64,000 nucleotides of DNA from Mesorhizobium plurifarium (GTDB taxonomy: Bacteria > Pseudomonadota > Alphaproteobacteria > Rhizobiales > Rhizobiaceae), in NCBI GenBank assembly GCA_000824785.1, contig CCNB01000043.1, positions 62,001 through 126,000 on the forward strand, read 5' to 3'. A program made the position numbers and the translations under genes. Below, in pieces: positions 34,045-42,789 of the stretch. How positions within the stretch are numbered: the stretch's first letter is position 1; every line of letters begins with the position of its first letter. Under the pieces are notes generated by a model. The model was not told the DNA's origin. It was given only the letters and a program-made list of their open reading frames with translations, and did no database searches.

Positions 34045-35403
34045 ATGTCCGATGCCGATGCAGCAACCGTAGCCCGACCCGCATGGCGCTTCGACAGGCC
34101 CGATGACGAGCAGCCCAGCCTGCGCGAGGTGAACGCCTCGATCGCCGTGCCGCGCACCGGCGTCTGGTTCCGCCGCCTGTTCGCCTTCATGGGACCGGGC
34201 TACATGGTCTCGGTCGGCTATATGGATCCCGGCAATTGGGCGACCGACCTCGCCGGCGGCGCGCAATTCGGCTACACGCTGCTTTTCATCATCATGCTGT
34301 CCAACCTGATGGCGATCCTGCTGCAGGCGCTGGCCGCGCGCCTTGGCATCGCCACCGGTCGCGACCTCGCCCAGGCCTGCCGCGCCTACTATCCGCGCCC
34401 CGTCAATCTGGTGCTCTGGATCGCCTGCGAGCTGGCGATCATCGCCTGCGACCTCGCCGAGGTGATCGGCACGGCGATCGCGCTGCAGCTTCTGTTCGGC
34501 ATTCCGCTGATCGGCGGCGCCATGCTGACCGCGCTCGATGCCTTCCTGGTGCTTCTCCTGATGAACAAGGGCTTCCGCTACCTCGAAGCCTTCGTCGTCG
34601 CCTTGCTGATCATCATCTTCGGCTGCTTCGCCATCCAGATCTTCGTCGCCGCGCCGCCGGCGGGCACGATCCTGCACTCGATGTTCGTGCCGTCGTCGCA
34701 GATCGTCACCAATCCGGCGATGCTCTACATCGCCATCGGCATCATCGGCGCGACGGTCATGCCGCATAACCTCTATCTGCATTCCTCGATCGTGCAGACC
34801 CGCGCCTATGAGCGTACCGATGCAGGCAAGCGCGACGCCATCAAATGGGCGACGACGGATTCGACCATCGCGCTGATCCTGGCGCTGTTCGTCAACGCAT
34901 CGATCCTGATCGTCGCGGCGGTCGCCTTCCACAACACCGGCCATCACGACGTCGCCGAGATCGGTCAGGCCTTCGAGTTGCTGTCGCCGTTGCTGGGCCT
35001 GGGCATCGCCTCGATCCTCTTCGCCGTCGCGCTGCTTGCCTCCGGCCTCAACTCGACCGTCACCGCGACGCTCGCCGGCCAGATTGTGATGGAAGGCTTT
35101 TTGCGGCTGCGCATCCCGCAATGGGCGCGCCGCCTCCTGACGCGCGGCATCGCCATCGTCCCGGTGGTGGCCGTGACCGCGCTCTATGGCGAGAAGGGCA
35201 CGGCCGAGCTGCTTGTGTTCAGCCAGGTGGTGCTGTCGATGCAACTGCCCTTCGCCGTCATCCCGCTGGTGCAGTTCGTGTCGGACAAGAAGAAGATGGG
35301 CAGTTTCGCCATACCGCGTGCCGTCGCGGTCCTGGCTTGGGTGGTGGCCGCAATCATCCTCGTTCTCAACTTCAAGCTGCTCTACGACACCATCGCCGGC
35401 TGA
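34045..35403 (+). CDS. mntH: Nramp-type manganese(II)/proton symporter MntH
   Basis: 452 residues, 11 predicted helices. Helix 1 metal-site motif MVSVGYMDPGNWATDLAGGA (about 55-74; DPGN), helix 6 motif GATVMPHNLYLHSSIVQTRA (about 235-254; MPH). Both are complete, so it should carry Mn(II) and perhaps other divalent metals with protons. The N-terminus is a soluble ~40-residue tail. Divergent from mntR. Confidence 0.96.
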   Translation: MSDADAATVARPAWRFDRPDDEQPSLREVNASIAVPRTGVWFRRLFAFMGPGYMVSVGYMDPGNWATDLAGGAQFGYTLLFIIMLSNLMAILLQALAARLGIATGRDLAQACRAYYPRPVNLVLWIACELAIIACDLAEVIGTAIALQLLFGIPLIGGAMLTALDAFLVLLLMNKGFRYLEAFVVALLIIIFGCFAIQIFVAAPPAGTILHSMFVPSSQIVTNPAMLYIAIGIIGATVMPHNLYLHSSIVQTRAYERTDAGKRDAIKWATTDSTIALILALFVNASILIVAAVAFHNTGHHDVAEIGQAFELLSPLLGLGIASILFAVALLASGLNSTVTATLAGQIVMEGFLRLRIPQWARRLLTRGIAIVPVVAVTALYGEKGTAELLVFSQVVLSMQLPFAVIPLVQFVSDKKKMGSFAIPRAVAVLAWVVAAIILVLNFKLLYDTIAG

Positions 35404-35440
35404 CCGCGACATTCCAGCCGGACGCGCTATTCTTGGCGCC

Positions 35441-36283
35441 ATGGCCGAACCGGACGAAGCCCGCAGATTCTATGCCAAGCTGTTGGCTGCGCAGGCCCGG
35501 TCGGCCGACCCGCGCATCGAGGAGGTGTTCGCCTCGGTGCCGCGCGAGGCGTTCCTGGGTCCGGGACCATGGACTGTCTTTGCCGGCGAAGGTCGGTTCG
35601 AGACCCCGAGCGCCGATCCCGGCTACATCTACCAGAACGTGCTCGTCGTGCTCGATGCCGACAAGGGCATCAACAATGGTGAGCCGCTGCTGCACGCGAT
35701 GTGGCTCGGCAAGGTCGAGCCGAAACCAGGCGAGGCCGTCACCCATATCGGCGCCGGCACCGGCTATTACACGGCGCTGCTTGCGAGACTGGTCGAGCCG
35801 GGCGGCAACGTCACCGCCTTCGAGATCGAGGTCGACCTTGCCGCACGCGCCAAGGCGAACCTTACCCGATACGGCAACATCGAGGTGATCCAAGCCGATG
35901 CCGTCGCCAATCCGCTGCCGTCCTCCGACATCGTCTATGTCAATGCCGGCGTCGTCGCCCCGCCCGCCGCATGGCTGAAAGCGCTGAAACCCCTCGGCCG
36001 TATGGTCTTTCCGTGGCGTCCCTCCGAAGCCGTCGGCCTCGCGGTCCTCATAACCCGCCTGGAAAACGGCTTTGCCTGCCGGCCCTTCATGGGCTCCTGG
36101 TTCATCCCTTGCGTCGGCGCTTCCACCGCCGAGCCGGGCGCGAAAATACCGACGCGCGAGCGCGCCGTGCGCACCCGCTCGATCTGGCTGAGAAAAGACA
36201 AGGCGCCCGACCGCACCGCCACCGCCGTCTTTGGCGATGTCTGGTTCTCGTCACGCGCCATTCGCGCTGACAACACGCGATAG
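35441..36283 (+). CDS. PCMT-like protein L-isoaspartate O-methyltransferase family
   Basis: 280 residues from the ATG at 35441; 37 bp after mntH. N-terminal family segment IEEVFASVPREAFLGPGPW (about 27-45), SAM motif I THIGAGTGYYTALLARLVEP (about 102-121), then VTAFEIEVDLAARAKANL and IVYVNAGVVAPP. Longer than canonical Pcm (about 210), with a ~60-residue C-terminal extension. It may methylate damaged isoaspartyl residues or another substrate. Possibly co-transcribed with mntH, though function does not demand that. Confidence 0.82.
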   Translation: MAEPDEARRFYAKLLAAQARSADPRIEEVFASVPREAFLGPGPWTVFAGEGRFETPSADPGYIYQNVLVVLDADKGINNGEPLLHAMWLGKVEPKPGEAVTHIGAGTGYYTALLARLVEPGGNVTAFEIEVDLAARAKANLTRYGNIEVIQADAVANPLPSSDIVYVNAGVVAPPAAWLKALKPLGRMVFPWRPSEAVGLAVLITRLENGFACRPFMGSWFIPCVGASTAEPGAKIPTRERAVRTRSIWLRKDKAPDRTATAVFGDVWFSSRAIRADNTR

Positions 36284-36378
36284 AAATTCGCTGGGCCGTG
36301 TCGGAACGCGGCCTTGCCGTTCGTCCTTAGCTCGAAAATCCGGCCTGACGGCGCGGACCAGCCAAAAGGAGAAAGACT

Positions 36379-37029
36379 ATGCGCAAGATCATCGCCGCCA
36401 CGTTCGTCAGCCTCGACGGCGTCATGCAGGCGCCCGGCGGGCCGGAAGAGGATCCGGTCGGCGGCTTCGAATTCGGTGGCTGGACCTTCCATTATTTCGA
36501 CGAGGTGGCGGGCGCGGCGATGGAGGAACTGTTCTCTAAGCCCTTCGACCTGCTGCTCGGCCGCAGGACCTACGACATCTTCGCCGCGTACTGGCCGTAT
36601 CAGAAGGACCCGATCGCGGACGTCTTCAACCCCGCAGTCAAATATGTGGCGACGCATCGCCCGGATTCGCTGACCTGGCAGAACACCCGATCGCTTGGGC
36701 CCGATATCGTCGCCAGGCTTAAGGAACTCAAGCAGGAAGACGGGCCGGACCTGCTCGTCCAGGGCTCGGGCAATCTGATCCAAACCTTGCTCGCCAACGG
36801 GCTGATCGACGAGATCCGGCTGATGATCTTCCCGCTGGTGCTGGGCAAGGGCAAGCGGCTGTTCGGCGACAACGCGATGCCGGCCGCCTTCAAGCTCGTC
36901 AAATCGCAGGCTTCCACCACCGGCGTCATCATGGCGACCTATGAGCGCGGAGGCGAAATCCGAACGGGCTCGTTCGCCCAGCAGGAGCCTTCGCAAGCCG
37001 AGCTCGAACGGCGCAAGAACTGGAAGTAG
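36379..37029 (+). CDS. Dihydrofolate reductase/RibD-C family reductase
   Basis: 216 residues. MRKIIAATFVSLDGVMQAPG, then LFSKPFDLLLGRRTYDIFAA (about 50-69) and LLVQGSGNLIQTLLANGLID (about 130-149), then IRLMIFPLVLGKGKRLF. This is the YyaP/YwjB-like RibD C-terminal reductase family, NAD(P)H-dependent, with unknown physiological substrate. AGGAG site upstream. Confidence 0.9.
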   Translation: MRKIIAATFVSLDGVMQAPGGPEEDPVGGFEFGGWTFHYFDEVAGAAMEELFSKPFDLLLGRRTYDIFAAYWPYQKDPIADVFNPAVKYVATHRPDSLTWQNTRSLGPDIVARLKELKQEDGPDLLVQGSGNLIQTLLANGLIDEIRLMIFPLVLGKGKRLFGDNAMPAAFKLVKSQASTTGVIMATYERGGEIRTGSFAQQEPSQAELERRKNWK

Positions 37030-37121
37030 ACAAGGTTCTCGCGCGGCGGGCCTAGCCCGCCGCGTATCCGATTACGAAGCCCTCTCTTTCGCAACGACGA
37101 CTGGACAATCAGGAGCCGCCG

Positions 37122-37772
37122 ATGATCCCAACCATAACCGCCTTCGAACGATCGCCCGATGGCGGCAGGGGGCTGGCGCGCGACATGCAAGTCCGTTGGG
37201 CACTCGAGGAAGTCGGACAGCCCTACGACGTTCGTCTCGTCTCGTTCACCGCGATGAAGCAGTCCGCGCATCTCGCGCTCAGCCCCTTCGGCAGCATCCC
37301 GACCTACGAGGAAGGCGATCTCGCTCTGTTCGAGTCAGGCGCGATCGTCCTTCACATCGCGGTGCATCACCCGGGCCTGATGCCCGACGATCCGAACGCC
37401 CGGGCGCGCGCGGTCGCCTGGATGTTTGCCGCGTACAGCACGGTGGAACCACCGATCCTCGATCGCGCGACAGCCGTGATCCTGGAGCGCGATGCGCCCT
37501 GGCGCGACCAGCGCCTGCCTTTGGTCGATGAACGGATCCGCCTGCGGCTGGCCGAGCTCTCCCGCCATTTGGGGGATTCCGACTGGCTCGATGGCGCGTT
37601 CAGCGCCGGCGACCTTGTCATAGTGGGCGTGCTGCGCCGGCTGCAGAGATCGGGCCTCCTGAACGAGTTCCCGAACCTTGCCGCCTATGTCTCCCGCGGC
37701 GAGGCGCGGCCGGCCTTCAAACGCGCTTTCGAGGCGCAATTGGCGGTCGCGATGGCGGCATCGAACAGTTGA
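37122..37772 (+). CDS. Glutathione S-transferase family protein
   Basis: 216 residues. Thioredoxin-like N-terminal domain: VRWALEEVGQPYDVRLVSFT, SPFGSIPTYEEGDLALFESG (cis-Pro and the ES glutathione motif, about 54-73). All-helical C-terminal domain from about 88, ending with the conserved FSAGDLVIVGVLRRLQ N-capping region. Detoxification role inferred. Ends 14 bp before the convergent LysR gene. Confidence 0.88.
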   Translation: MIPTITAFERSPDGGRGLARDMQVRWALEEVGQPYDVRLVSFTAMKQSAHLALSPFGSIPTYEEGDLALFESGAIVLHIAVHHPGLMPDDPNARARAVAWMFAAYSTVEPPILDRATAVILERDAPWRDQRLPLVDERIRLRLAELSRHLGDSDWLDGAFSAGDLVIVGVLRRLQRSGLLNEFPNLAAYVSRGEARPAFKRAFEAQLAVAMAASNS

Positions 37773-37785
37773 CCCAATCTTCCGT

Positions 37786-38652
37786 TCACGCCGCCTGGCG
37801 ATAGCGGGAAAGGCCTTCGCGGATATGGCCGGCAAACGCCTGCGCGGCCGGCTGGGTGGCGTGCTTCGGCAGATGCAGGTTGACGGAGAAATTCGGCAGC
37901 GCCGGAAGGCCTGCATCGGACAGGATGTCGAGATCGGCCGGAACCGTCGAGGCAAGCCAGGTGGTCACGGCAAGATCCGACCGCACCGTCGCGGTCGTGG
38001 CATCGATGTTGCCATTCTCGAACACGGTGCGCCAATCGAGCCCGTGCTCGGCGAGTGCCGACAGCACCGCCGGCCGGAAGGCGCAAGTATCGGCGACGAT
38101 GGAAACCGGCAGCGGGCGCTTCAGGCGTGCCGCCCCGCCTCTGGCGCCGACCCATACCAGCCGGTCGATAAGCAGGCATTCGCCAGGGCTGGGGCCGACG
38201 CGCTCCTCGATGACGGCAAGGTCGATGGTGCCTGCCGCCAGCGCCGCCGCGAGCTCCGGCGAGGACGCGCAGACCAGCGATATCTCCACCTGCGGATAGG
38301 CTTCGGCGTAAGCTTTAAGCACAGGCGCGAGCAGCGTGCCGACGAGATCGTAAGGCACGCCGACCCGCACCCGCCCGGCAACCGCCCCGCCCCTGATCTC
38401 GGCAAGGATTTCGTCATTGAGCCGCAACAGGCGCCTGGCCTTGTCGAGCAGCCGCTCGCCGGAACGCGTCAGCCTCAGACCGCGGCGGTCGCGCTCGAAC
38501 AGGCTTTGTCCCAACACCTCTTCCAGCCGCTTGACCTGCTGGCTGACTGCGCCTTGCGTCAAATGGAGCGCGTTGGCCGCCGCCGTCATGCTGGCCTTGT
38601 CGGCCGTCGTGACGAAGGTGCGGATGAGAGTCATGTCGAGATCGCGGATCAT
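37786..38652 (-). CDS. LysR-family regulator
   Basis: 288 residues from the ATG at 38650-38652 (MIRDLDMTLIRTFVTTADKA). The frame is open further upstream, so the start could be 3-15 codons longer. The HTH shows ASMTAAANALHLTQGAVSQQ and VKRLEEVLGQSLFERDRRGL. Effector domain from about 90. Divergent from the LysE gene with 100 bp between, the usual setting for a regulator that senses the exported amino acid or a related compound. Confidence 0.88.
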   Translation of the reverse strand: MIRDLDMTLIRTFVTTADKASMTAAANALHLTQGAVSQQVKRLEEVLGQSLFERDRRGLRLTRSGERLLDKARRLLRLNDEILAEIRGGAVAGRVRVGVPYDLVGTLLAPVLKAYAEAYPQVEISLVCASSPELAAALAAGTIDLAVIEERVGPSPGECLLIDRLVWVGARGGAARLKRPLPVSIVADTCAFRPAVLSALAEHGLDWRTVFENGNIDATTATVRSDLAVTTWLASTVPADLDILSDAGLPALPNFSVNLHLPKHATQPAAQAFAGHIREGLSRYRQAA

Positions 38653-38752
38653 CCGCAGCATTATAATTGCTAATGCAAACCATATCAAACATTGCATTTA
38701 CTGATGCCTCGAAGCGCCTAAGCATGCCGGCTTTCTCCACTGGGAAGCCCGC

Positions 38753-39352
38753 ATGTCCGAAACCATCATCCCGCTGGTTCTGTTCGCGCTGATCTCGACC
38801 TCGACGCCCGGCATCGCCACGACATTGTCGACCGCGTCCGGCGCGCAATTCGGCTTTCGCCGTTCCGTGCCGCTGATGGCCGGCAGTGCCGCCGGACTGG
38901 CGACCGTGGCAGCCGCGGGCGCGGCCGGCCTGGCTGGACTTTTAGCCGCCATTCCATCCCTGCAGCTCGCCATGAAGATCGCCGGCTCGCTCTATCTGAT
39001 CTGGTTGGCGATCAAGATCGGCCGCAGTGGTCCGCCCAATCTCGACATCAGCATGGCCAAGCCGAACAGTTTTTTCGGCGGCGCCGGTATCCAGTGGATG
39101 AACCCGAAAGGCTGGGCGATGGGGCTCGGAGCCGCCGCATCCTTCGCGGCGCTGGCGGACGGTCCGTTGCAACTCGCGCTGCTGCTCGGCGCCGTGTTCG
39201 GCCTGGCGGCCGCCTTCTCACTGTCGTTGTGGTGCGTGGCGGGAACCCTGCTTGCCCGCCTGCTCAAGACGGAGCGCCAGTGGCGCGCGCTCAACATCGT
39301 GCTCGGCCTGCTGCTGGCCGCCTCGATCCTGCAGATGTGGCGGCCGGTATAG
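38753..39352 (+). CDS. LysE-family translocator
   Basis: 199 residues, about six membrane helices. The family motif near the N-terminus reads LISTSTPGIATTLSTASGAQ (about 13-32), and the mid-protein WMNPKGWAMGLGAAASF (about 115-131) is a RhtB/LysE hallmark. It likely exports an amino acid or small metabolite, under control of the divergent LysR gene. Confidence 0.9.
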   Translation: MSETIIPLVLFALISTSTPGIATTLSTASGAQFGFRRSVPLMAGSAAGLATVAAAGAAGLAGLLAAIPSLQLAMKIAGSLYLIWLAIKIGRSGPPNLDISMAKPNSFFGGAGIQWMNPKGWAMGLGAAASFAALADGPLQLALLLGAVFGLAAAFSLSLWCVAGTLLARLLKTERQWRALNIVLGLLLAASILQMWRPV

Positions 39353-39357
39353 CACCC

Positions 39358-39523
39358 GGTTCCTCGCCCCACGAAAGTGGGGAGAGGTGGCTCGGCGAAG
39401 CCGAGACGGAGAGGGGAATGGCGCCGCCCTAACAAGTAACCCTGCGAAGGGACTCGCCCTGCGAAGCCCCCTCTCCGGCCGCTTCGCGGCCACCTCTCCC
39501 CCGCTTTGCGGGGGCGAGGAACC
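39358..39523. mobile_element. 166-bp MITE-like inverted repeat element
   Basis: Terminal inverted repeats start GGTTCCTCGCCCC and end GGGGCGAGGAACC; they continue inwards with GAGAGGTGGC/GCCACCTCTC. Each arm also folds on itself (CCCCACGAAAGTGGGG; CCCCCGCTTTGCGGGGG). No coding potential. It fills the gap between the convergent LysE and SDR genes and probably acts as a shared hairpin terminator. A family of these non-autonomous repeats is expected elsewhere in the genome. Confidence 0.75.
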
Positions 39524-39529
39524 CAGCCC

Positions 39530-40324
39530 TCAGACGGCGTAGCGCGCCGCCGGCTTGCTCGAGAACAGGCTGCCGTAGAAATGATCCCGGGCGCCGAGAT
39601 AGGTGTTCAGCTCGGAAGCGTCGGCAAGGCCGGGCGCGGTTACGGTCTCGCCCTGGGCGAAACCGGCAAGCGCGGCGTCGACCAGATCCTCTGCGCTCAT
39701 GATCCAGTCCGGATTGAGCCTGTCGAGGCTGATTCCGGAGACGTCCCACAACTCGGTGCGGACCGGTCCGGGCACGACGGACTGGACCTTCACATCGGTG
39801 CCGGCGACTTCCTTCTGCAACGCTTCGGTGAAGTTGGCGACATAGGCCTTGGTGCCGCTGTAGATGCCGCCGACGGCAATGCCATAGGCGACGACCGAGG
39901 CGATGTTGATGATCGCGCCGCGATTGCGCTTGATGAGGCCCGGCAGCACCGCGCGGGTCAGCCTGGTCAGCGCCACGACATTGACCTTGATCATGCGCTC
40001 GGCCGCGTCGGCATCGGCGTCGGCAATCGTCTCCAGGCCGCCCACGCCGGCATTGTTCACCAGCAGCGTCACGCTGTCGTCCGTCGCGACCGCCTGCTCG
40101 ACACGGCGCAGATCGGCATCGGCCGCAAGGTCGGCGACGATCGTCTGGACCTTGCGGCCATAGGCATAGGCGAGCCTGTCCGCCACCTCCTGCAGCCGGT
40201 CGGCGCGCCGCGCCACCAGCACCAGATCATAGCCCTGCCCCGCCAGCCGGTCCGCATAGACCGCGCCGATGCCCGACGATGCGCCGGTGATAACGGCTGT
40301 GCCCTTGTTGTCCTTCGTGCTCAT
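39530..40324 (-). CDS. Short-chain dehydrogenase/reductase (SDR)
   Basis: 264 residues, classical SDR. Cofactor loop TAVITGASSGIGAVYADRLA (about 9-28; TGxxxGIG), LLVNNAGVGG (about 87-96), IINIASVVAYGIAVGGIYSG and the catalytic YSGTKAYVANFTEAL (YxxxK, about 155-169). NAD(P)-dependent oxidoreductase; substrate unknown. Divergent from a MarR gene with twin perfect operators between, so it is likely the MarR target. Confidence 0.92.
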   Translation of the reverse strand: MSTKDNKGTAVITGASSGIGAVYADRLAGQGYDLVLVARRADRLQEVADRLAYAYGRKVQTIVADLAADADLRRVEQAVATDDSVTLLVNNAGVGGLETIADADADAAERMIKVNVVALTRLTRAVLPGLIKRNRGAIINIASVVAYGIAVGGIYSGTKAYVANFTEALQKEVAGTDVKVQSVVPGPVRTELWDVSGISLDRLNPDWIMSAEDLVDAALAGFAQGETVTAPGLADASELNTYLGARDHFYGSLFSSKPAARYAV

Positions 40325-40399
40325 TGTCTTGTTCCTTTGTTCGCTTCGCTTGGCTCGGCGCCGATGATCGCATCACCAGCAGAGCCGCTGATTTCAATT

Positions 40400-40440
40400 A
40401 GTGGCATATGCCACTTTCTGCGAAGTAGGTATATGCCACT
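40400..40440. promoter_or_regulatory. Twin MarR-type operators between SDR and marR-like genes
   Basis: AGTGGCATATGCCACT (40400-40415) is a perfect 16-bp palindrome. A second copy, GTAGGTATATGCCACT (40425-40440), keeps the right half exactly and is diverged on the left. Centres are 25 bp apart. They lie 76 bp and more upstream of the SDR start, in the promoter gap. Confidence 0.75.
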
Positions 40441-40557
40441 ATCTTGTCAACGGCGGCGGCGAAAACTATTTCTGCGGCAGGCCGGGGGGCACCGCCCTTC
40501 GCGATGCCGCCCCCGACGCCCACCATTCGAGCGCCGACGCGCCGGCGAGGAGTGACC

Positions 40558-41022
40558 ATGAACGAAGCCCAGAAACCGGGATTCAGCCGCTGCAACAACG
40601 CCACGTTGCGCCGTGCCGCGCGCAGCCTCGGCCGCTTCTACGACGACGCGCTTGCGCCGTCCGGCCTGAAGGGCACGCAGTTCGGGCTGCTTTTTCAGAT
40701 CCATGTCAGCGATGAGCCGGCAATGGGCACCATCGCCGAGGCGCTGATCATGGACCTCTCGGCGCTTGGCCATACGCTGAAGCCGCTGATCCGCGACGGC
40801 TATGTCGAGACCTTTCCCGACAAGGACGACCGCCGTGTCAAGCGCGTGCGGCTGACGCCGCAAGGTCAGGCCAAGCTCGACGAGGCGCTCAAGCTTTGGA
40901 GCGTCGCCCAGCGGCAATTCGAGGACAAGGTCGGCGCCGAGCAGGCAGCGAAGCTGCGCGCCGCGCTGGACGCCGTGGCTGACCTCGACCTGGAAATGCC
41001 GGCGGCCGCTCCTTCCGTCTGA
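40558..41022 (+). CDS. MarR-family transcriptional regulator
   Basis: 154 residues from the ATG at 40558 (GAGGAG upstream). Winged HTH: KGTQFGLLFQIHVSDEPAMG, TIAEALIMDLSALGHTLKPL, DKDDRRVKRVRLTPQGQAKL with the wing arginines. Cys12 in FSRCNNATLRRAARS is the conserved N-terminal cysteine of MarR/DUF24-like redox sensors in this subgroup, which may allow thiol-based sensing. Probably represses the SDR gene. Confidence 0.9.
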   Translation: MNEAQKPGFSRCNNATLRRAARSLGRFYDDALAPSGLKGTQFGLLFQIHVSDEPAMGTIAEALIMDLSALGHTLKPLIRDGYVETFPDKDDRRVKRVRLTPQGQAKLDEALKLWSVAQRQFEDKVGAEQAAKLRAALDAVADLDLEMPAAAPSV

Positions 41023-41056
41023 AGAAGCGGCCGCCAATCAGGGTCTGTGTACCGGC

Positions 41057-42235
41057 TTACTCGGCTGGCATTGCGGCAGGGCTAACCAACATCCGACCGG
41101 CCAGCACGACGCCCAGGCCGACGATCGGGAATACCGCCGCAACCAAGCCGAGATCGGCCGGGACGCCGAAGCGCAGCACCGCGGCGCCGACCACCGCGCC
41201 CAGCGCGACGCCGAGATAGAGCGCCGAGGCGTTGAGCGACAGGACGATGGGCGCGGCATCAGGCGCAAGCTTGATGATGCGGCTCGCCTGCGCCGGCGGG
41301 AAAGCCCAGCCGACGATGCCCCACGGCACCATCATGGCCATCAGCGCCGGTCCGGCCAGATGGTGCGGCAGGAAGGTCGGGATCAGAGAGAAGGTGACGA
41401 GCATTGCGGCCGACAGCGTCAGCGACCAGGCGACGGTGCGTGTGGCGCCGAAGCGGTCGGCGGCCTGCCCACCGGCGATGTTGCCGATGACGGCGCCGAC
41501 GCCGAAGGCGAGCAGCATGCCGGGCAGCGCGATCGGCGGGAGCCCGCCCCCCTGAATGGCCAAAGGCGCGATGAAGGCGAAGACGGTGAAGGCGCCGACC
41601 AGCGCAAGCGCCGTCGTCAGAAGGATCGGCATCACGCCGGGGCGCACCGCCGCCGCCAGCCTGCGCTTCAGCGGCAGCCTGGTGCCGATGATGCCGCGCG
41701 GCAGACGCCACCACAGGATCGCGCCGGACAGCGCGCCGAGGCCGGCGATGGCGAAGAAGGTGCCGCGCCAGCCGGCGATCGCCGCGACCAGCGCGCCGAG
41801 CGGCGCCCCGACCGCCACCGCCACCGTGGTGCCGCCGACGACGACGGCGATGGCGCGCGCCCGGTGATGGTCGTCGACCAGCGCCACCGCCGTGCCCTGC
41901 GCGGTCGCCGCGAACAGGCCGGACGACAGCGCCATGACGATGCGCGCAATCAACAACAGCTCGAAGGACGAGCTCACCGCCGCCACCAGATTGCCGATGA
42001 CGAAGAAGACCAGCGTCCACAGGATGACGCGCCGCCGGTCCCAATCGCCGGTCAGCGTCGCCAGCACCGGCGCGCCGATCGCATAGGCGAGCGCGAAGGC
42101 GGTGATCAGCGAGCCGGCGAGCGGCACGGAAATGCCGGCATCGGTCGCGATGTCGGGGAGAAGGCTTGAGATGACGAAGCCTTCGGTCGAGATCGCGAAC
42201 GACCCGAGCGCCAGCCAGAAGATCCGCTTGTCCAT
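41057..42235 (-). CDS. MFS transporter, DHA1 family
   Basis: 392 residues, 12 predicted helices. LALGSFAISTEGFVISSLLP (about 9-28) and the A-loop LTGDWDRRRVILWTLVFF (about 61-78) fit the arabinose-efflux-like DHA1 MFS group. Probably an exporter of small molecules. Divergent from an ArsR-type gene with a GTTCAA-N6-TTGAAC dyad just upstream. Confidence 0.88.
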   Translation of the reverse strand: MDKRIFWLALGSFAISTEGFVISSLLPDIATDAGISVPLAGSLITAFALAYAIGAPVLATLTGDWDRRRVILWTLVFFVIGNLVAAVSSSFELLLIARIVMALSSGLFAATAQGTAVALVDDHHRARAIAVVVGGTTVAVAVGAPLGALVAAIAGWRGTFFAIAGLGALSGAILWWRLPRGIIGTRLPLKRRLAAAVRPGVMPILLTTALALVGAFTVFAFIAPLAIQGGGLPPIALPGMLLAFGVGAVIGNIAGGQAADRFGATRTVAWSLTLSAAMLVTFSLIPTFLPHHLAGPALMAMMVPWGIVGWAFPPAQASRIIKLAPDAAPIVLSLNASALYLGVALGAVVGAAVLRFGVPADLGLVAAVFPIVGLGVVLAGRMLVSPAAMPAE

Positions 42236-42250
42236 GAGGAACCGTCCTTA

Positions 42251-42268
42251 GTTCAAAAGTTATTGAAC
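42251..42268. promoter_or_regulatory. ArsR-type operator upstream of the MFS gene
   Basis: GTTCAAAAGTTATTGAAC: perfect 6-bp arms (GTTCAA / TTGAAC) with a 6-bp centre, 16 bp upstream of the MFS start codon. Likely bound by the divergent ArsR-type regulator. Confidence 0.65.
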
Positions 42269-42429
42269 AATTGGACATGGCAGGGCATGATGTCAACCGA
42301 GCCGGGACAAAATAGCTGAACCCTGCTGACAGCCCTGTGTCAGGACGGGGTCGAAAACAAAAGGTCATGTCTGTCGGCGGAAAAGGAAGCCGCGTTGAAG
42401 TTCGTGCCGTTTGTGCTTAATTCTGGGTC

Positions 42430-42786
42430 ATGAGCCTGCCCCATCCAACCGCCGACCAGATCAGCCTGCCGATCGTGCTTGCCGTGCTTGGCGACCCGAC
42501 CCGGCTTGCCATCGTGCGCTATCTGGCGAGCAAGGAAGGCGTGCCGCTGAACTGCAGCAAGTTCCTCGACCTCGCCTCCAAGACCAATCTCAGCTACCAC
42601 CTCGCCAAGCTGCGCGAGGCGGGCGTCACCCGCAGCGAAGCGGTCGGCACCAGCCGGCTGATCACATTGCGCCGCGACGATCTCGACAAGCGCTTTCCCG
42701 GCCTGCTCGACAGCGTGATTGCCGCAGCCGACGGCGACAAGGATCTGCCGGCGGTCGGCACCGCCGAAGTCGAGGTTTCGGCCTGA
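42430..42786 (+). CDS. ArsR-family HTH regulator
   Basis: 118 residues. Winged HTH: LPIVLAVLGDPTRLAIVRYL (about 13-32), CSKFLDLASKTNLSYHLAKL (about 42-61), REAGVTRSEAVGTSRLITLR. The only cysteine is Cys42, so there is no classical metal site; the signal may be organic. It is followed 3 bp later by a phosphoesterase gene and is divergent from the MFS gene. Confidence 0.88.
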   Translation: MSLPHPTADQISLPIVLAVLGDPTRLAIVRYLASKEGVPLNCSKFLDLASKTNLSYHLAKLREAGVTRSEAVGTSRLITLRRDDLDKRFPGLLDSVIAAADGDKDLPAVGTAEVEVSA

Positions 42787-42789
42787 TCC

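Noticed and set aside
33886..35442. A minus-strand open frame of about 518 codons opposite mntH
   Set aside because: His/Gln/Arg-rich shadow of mntH; no RBS and no family pattern.
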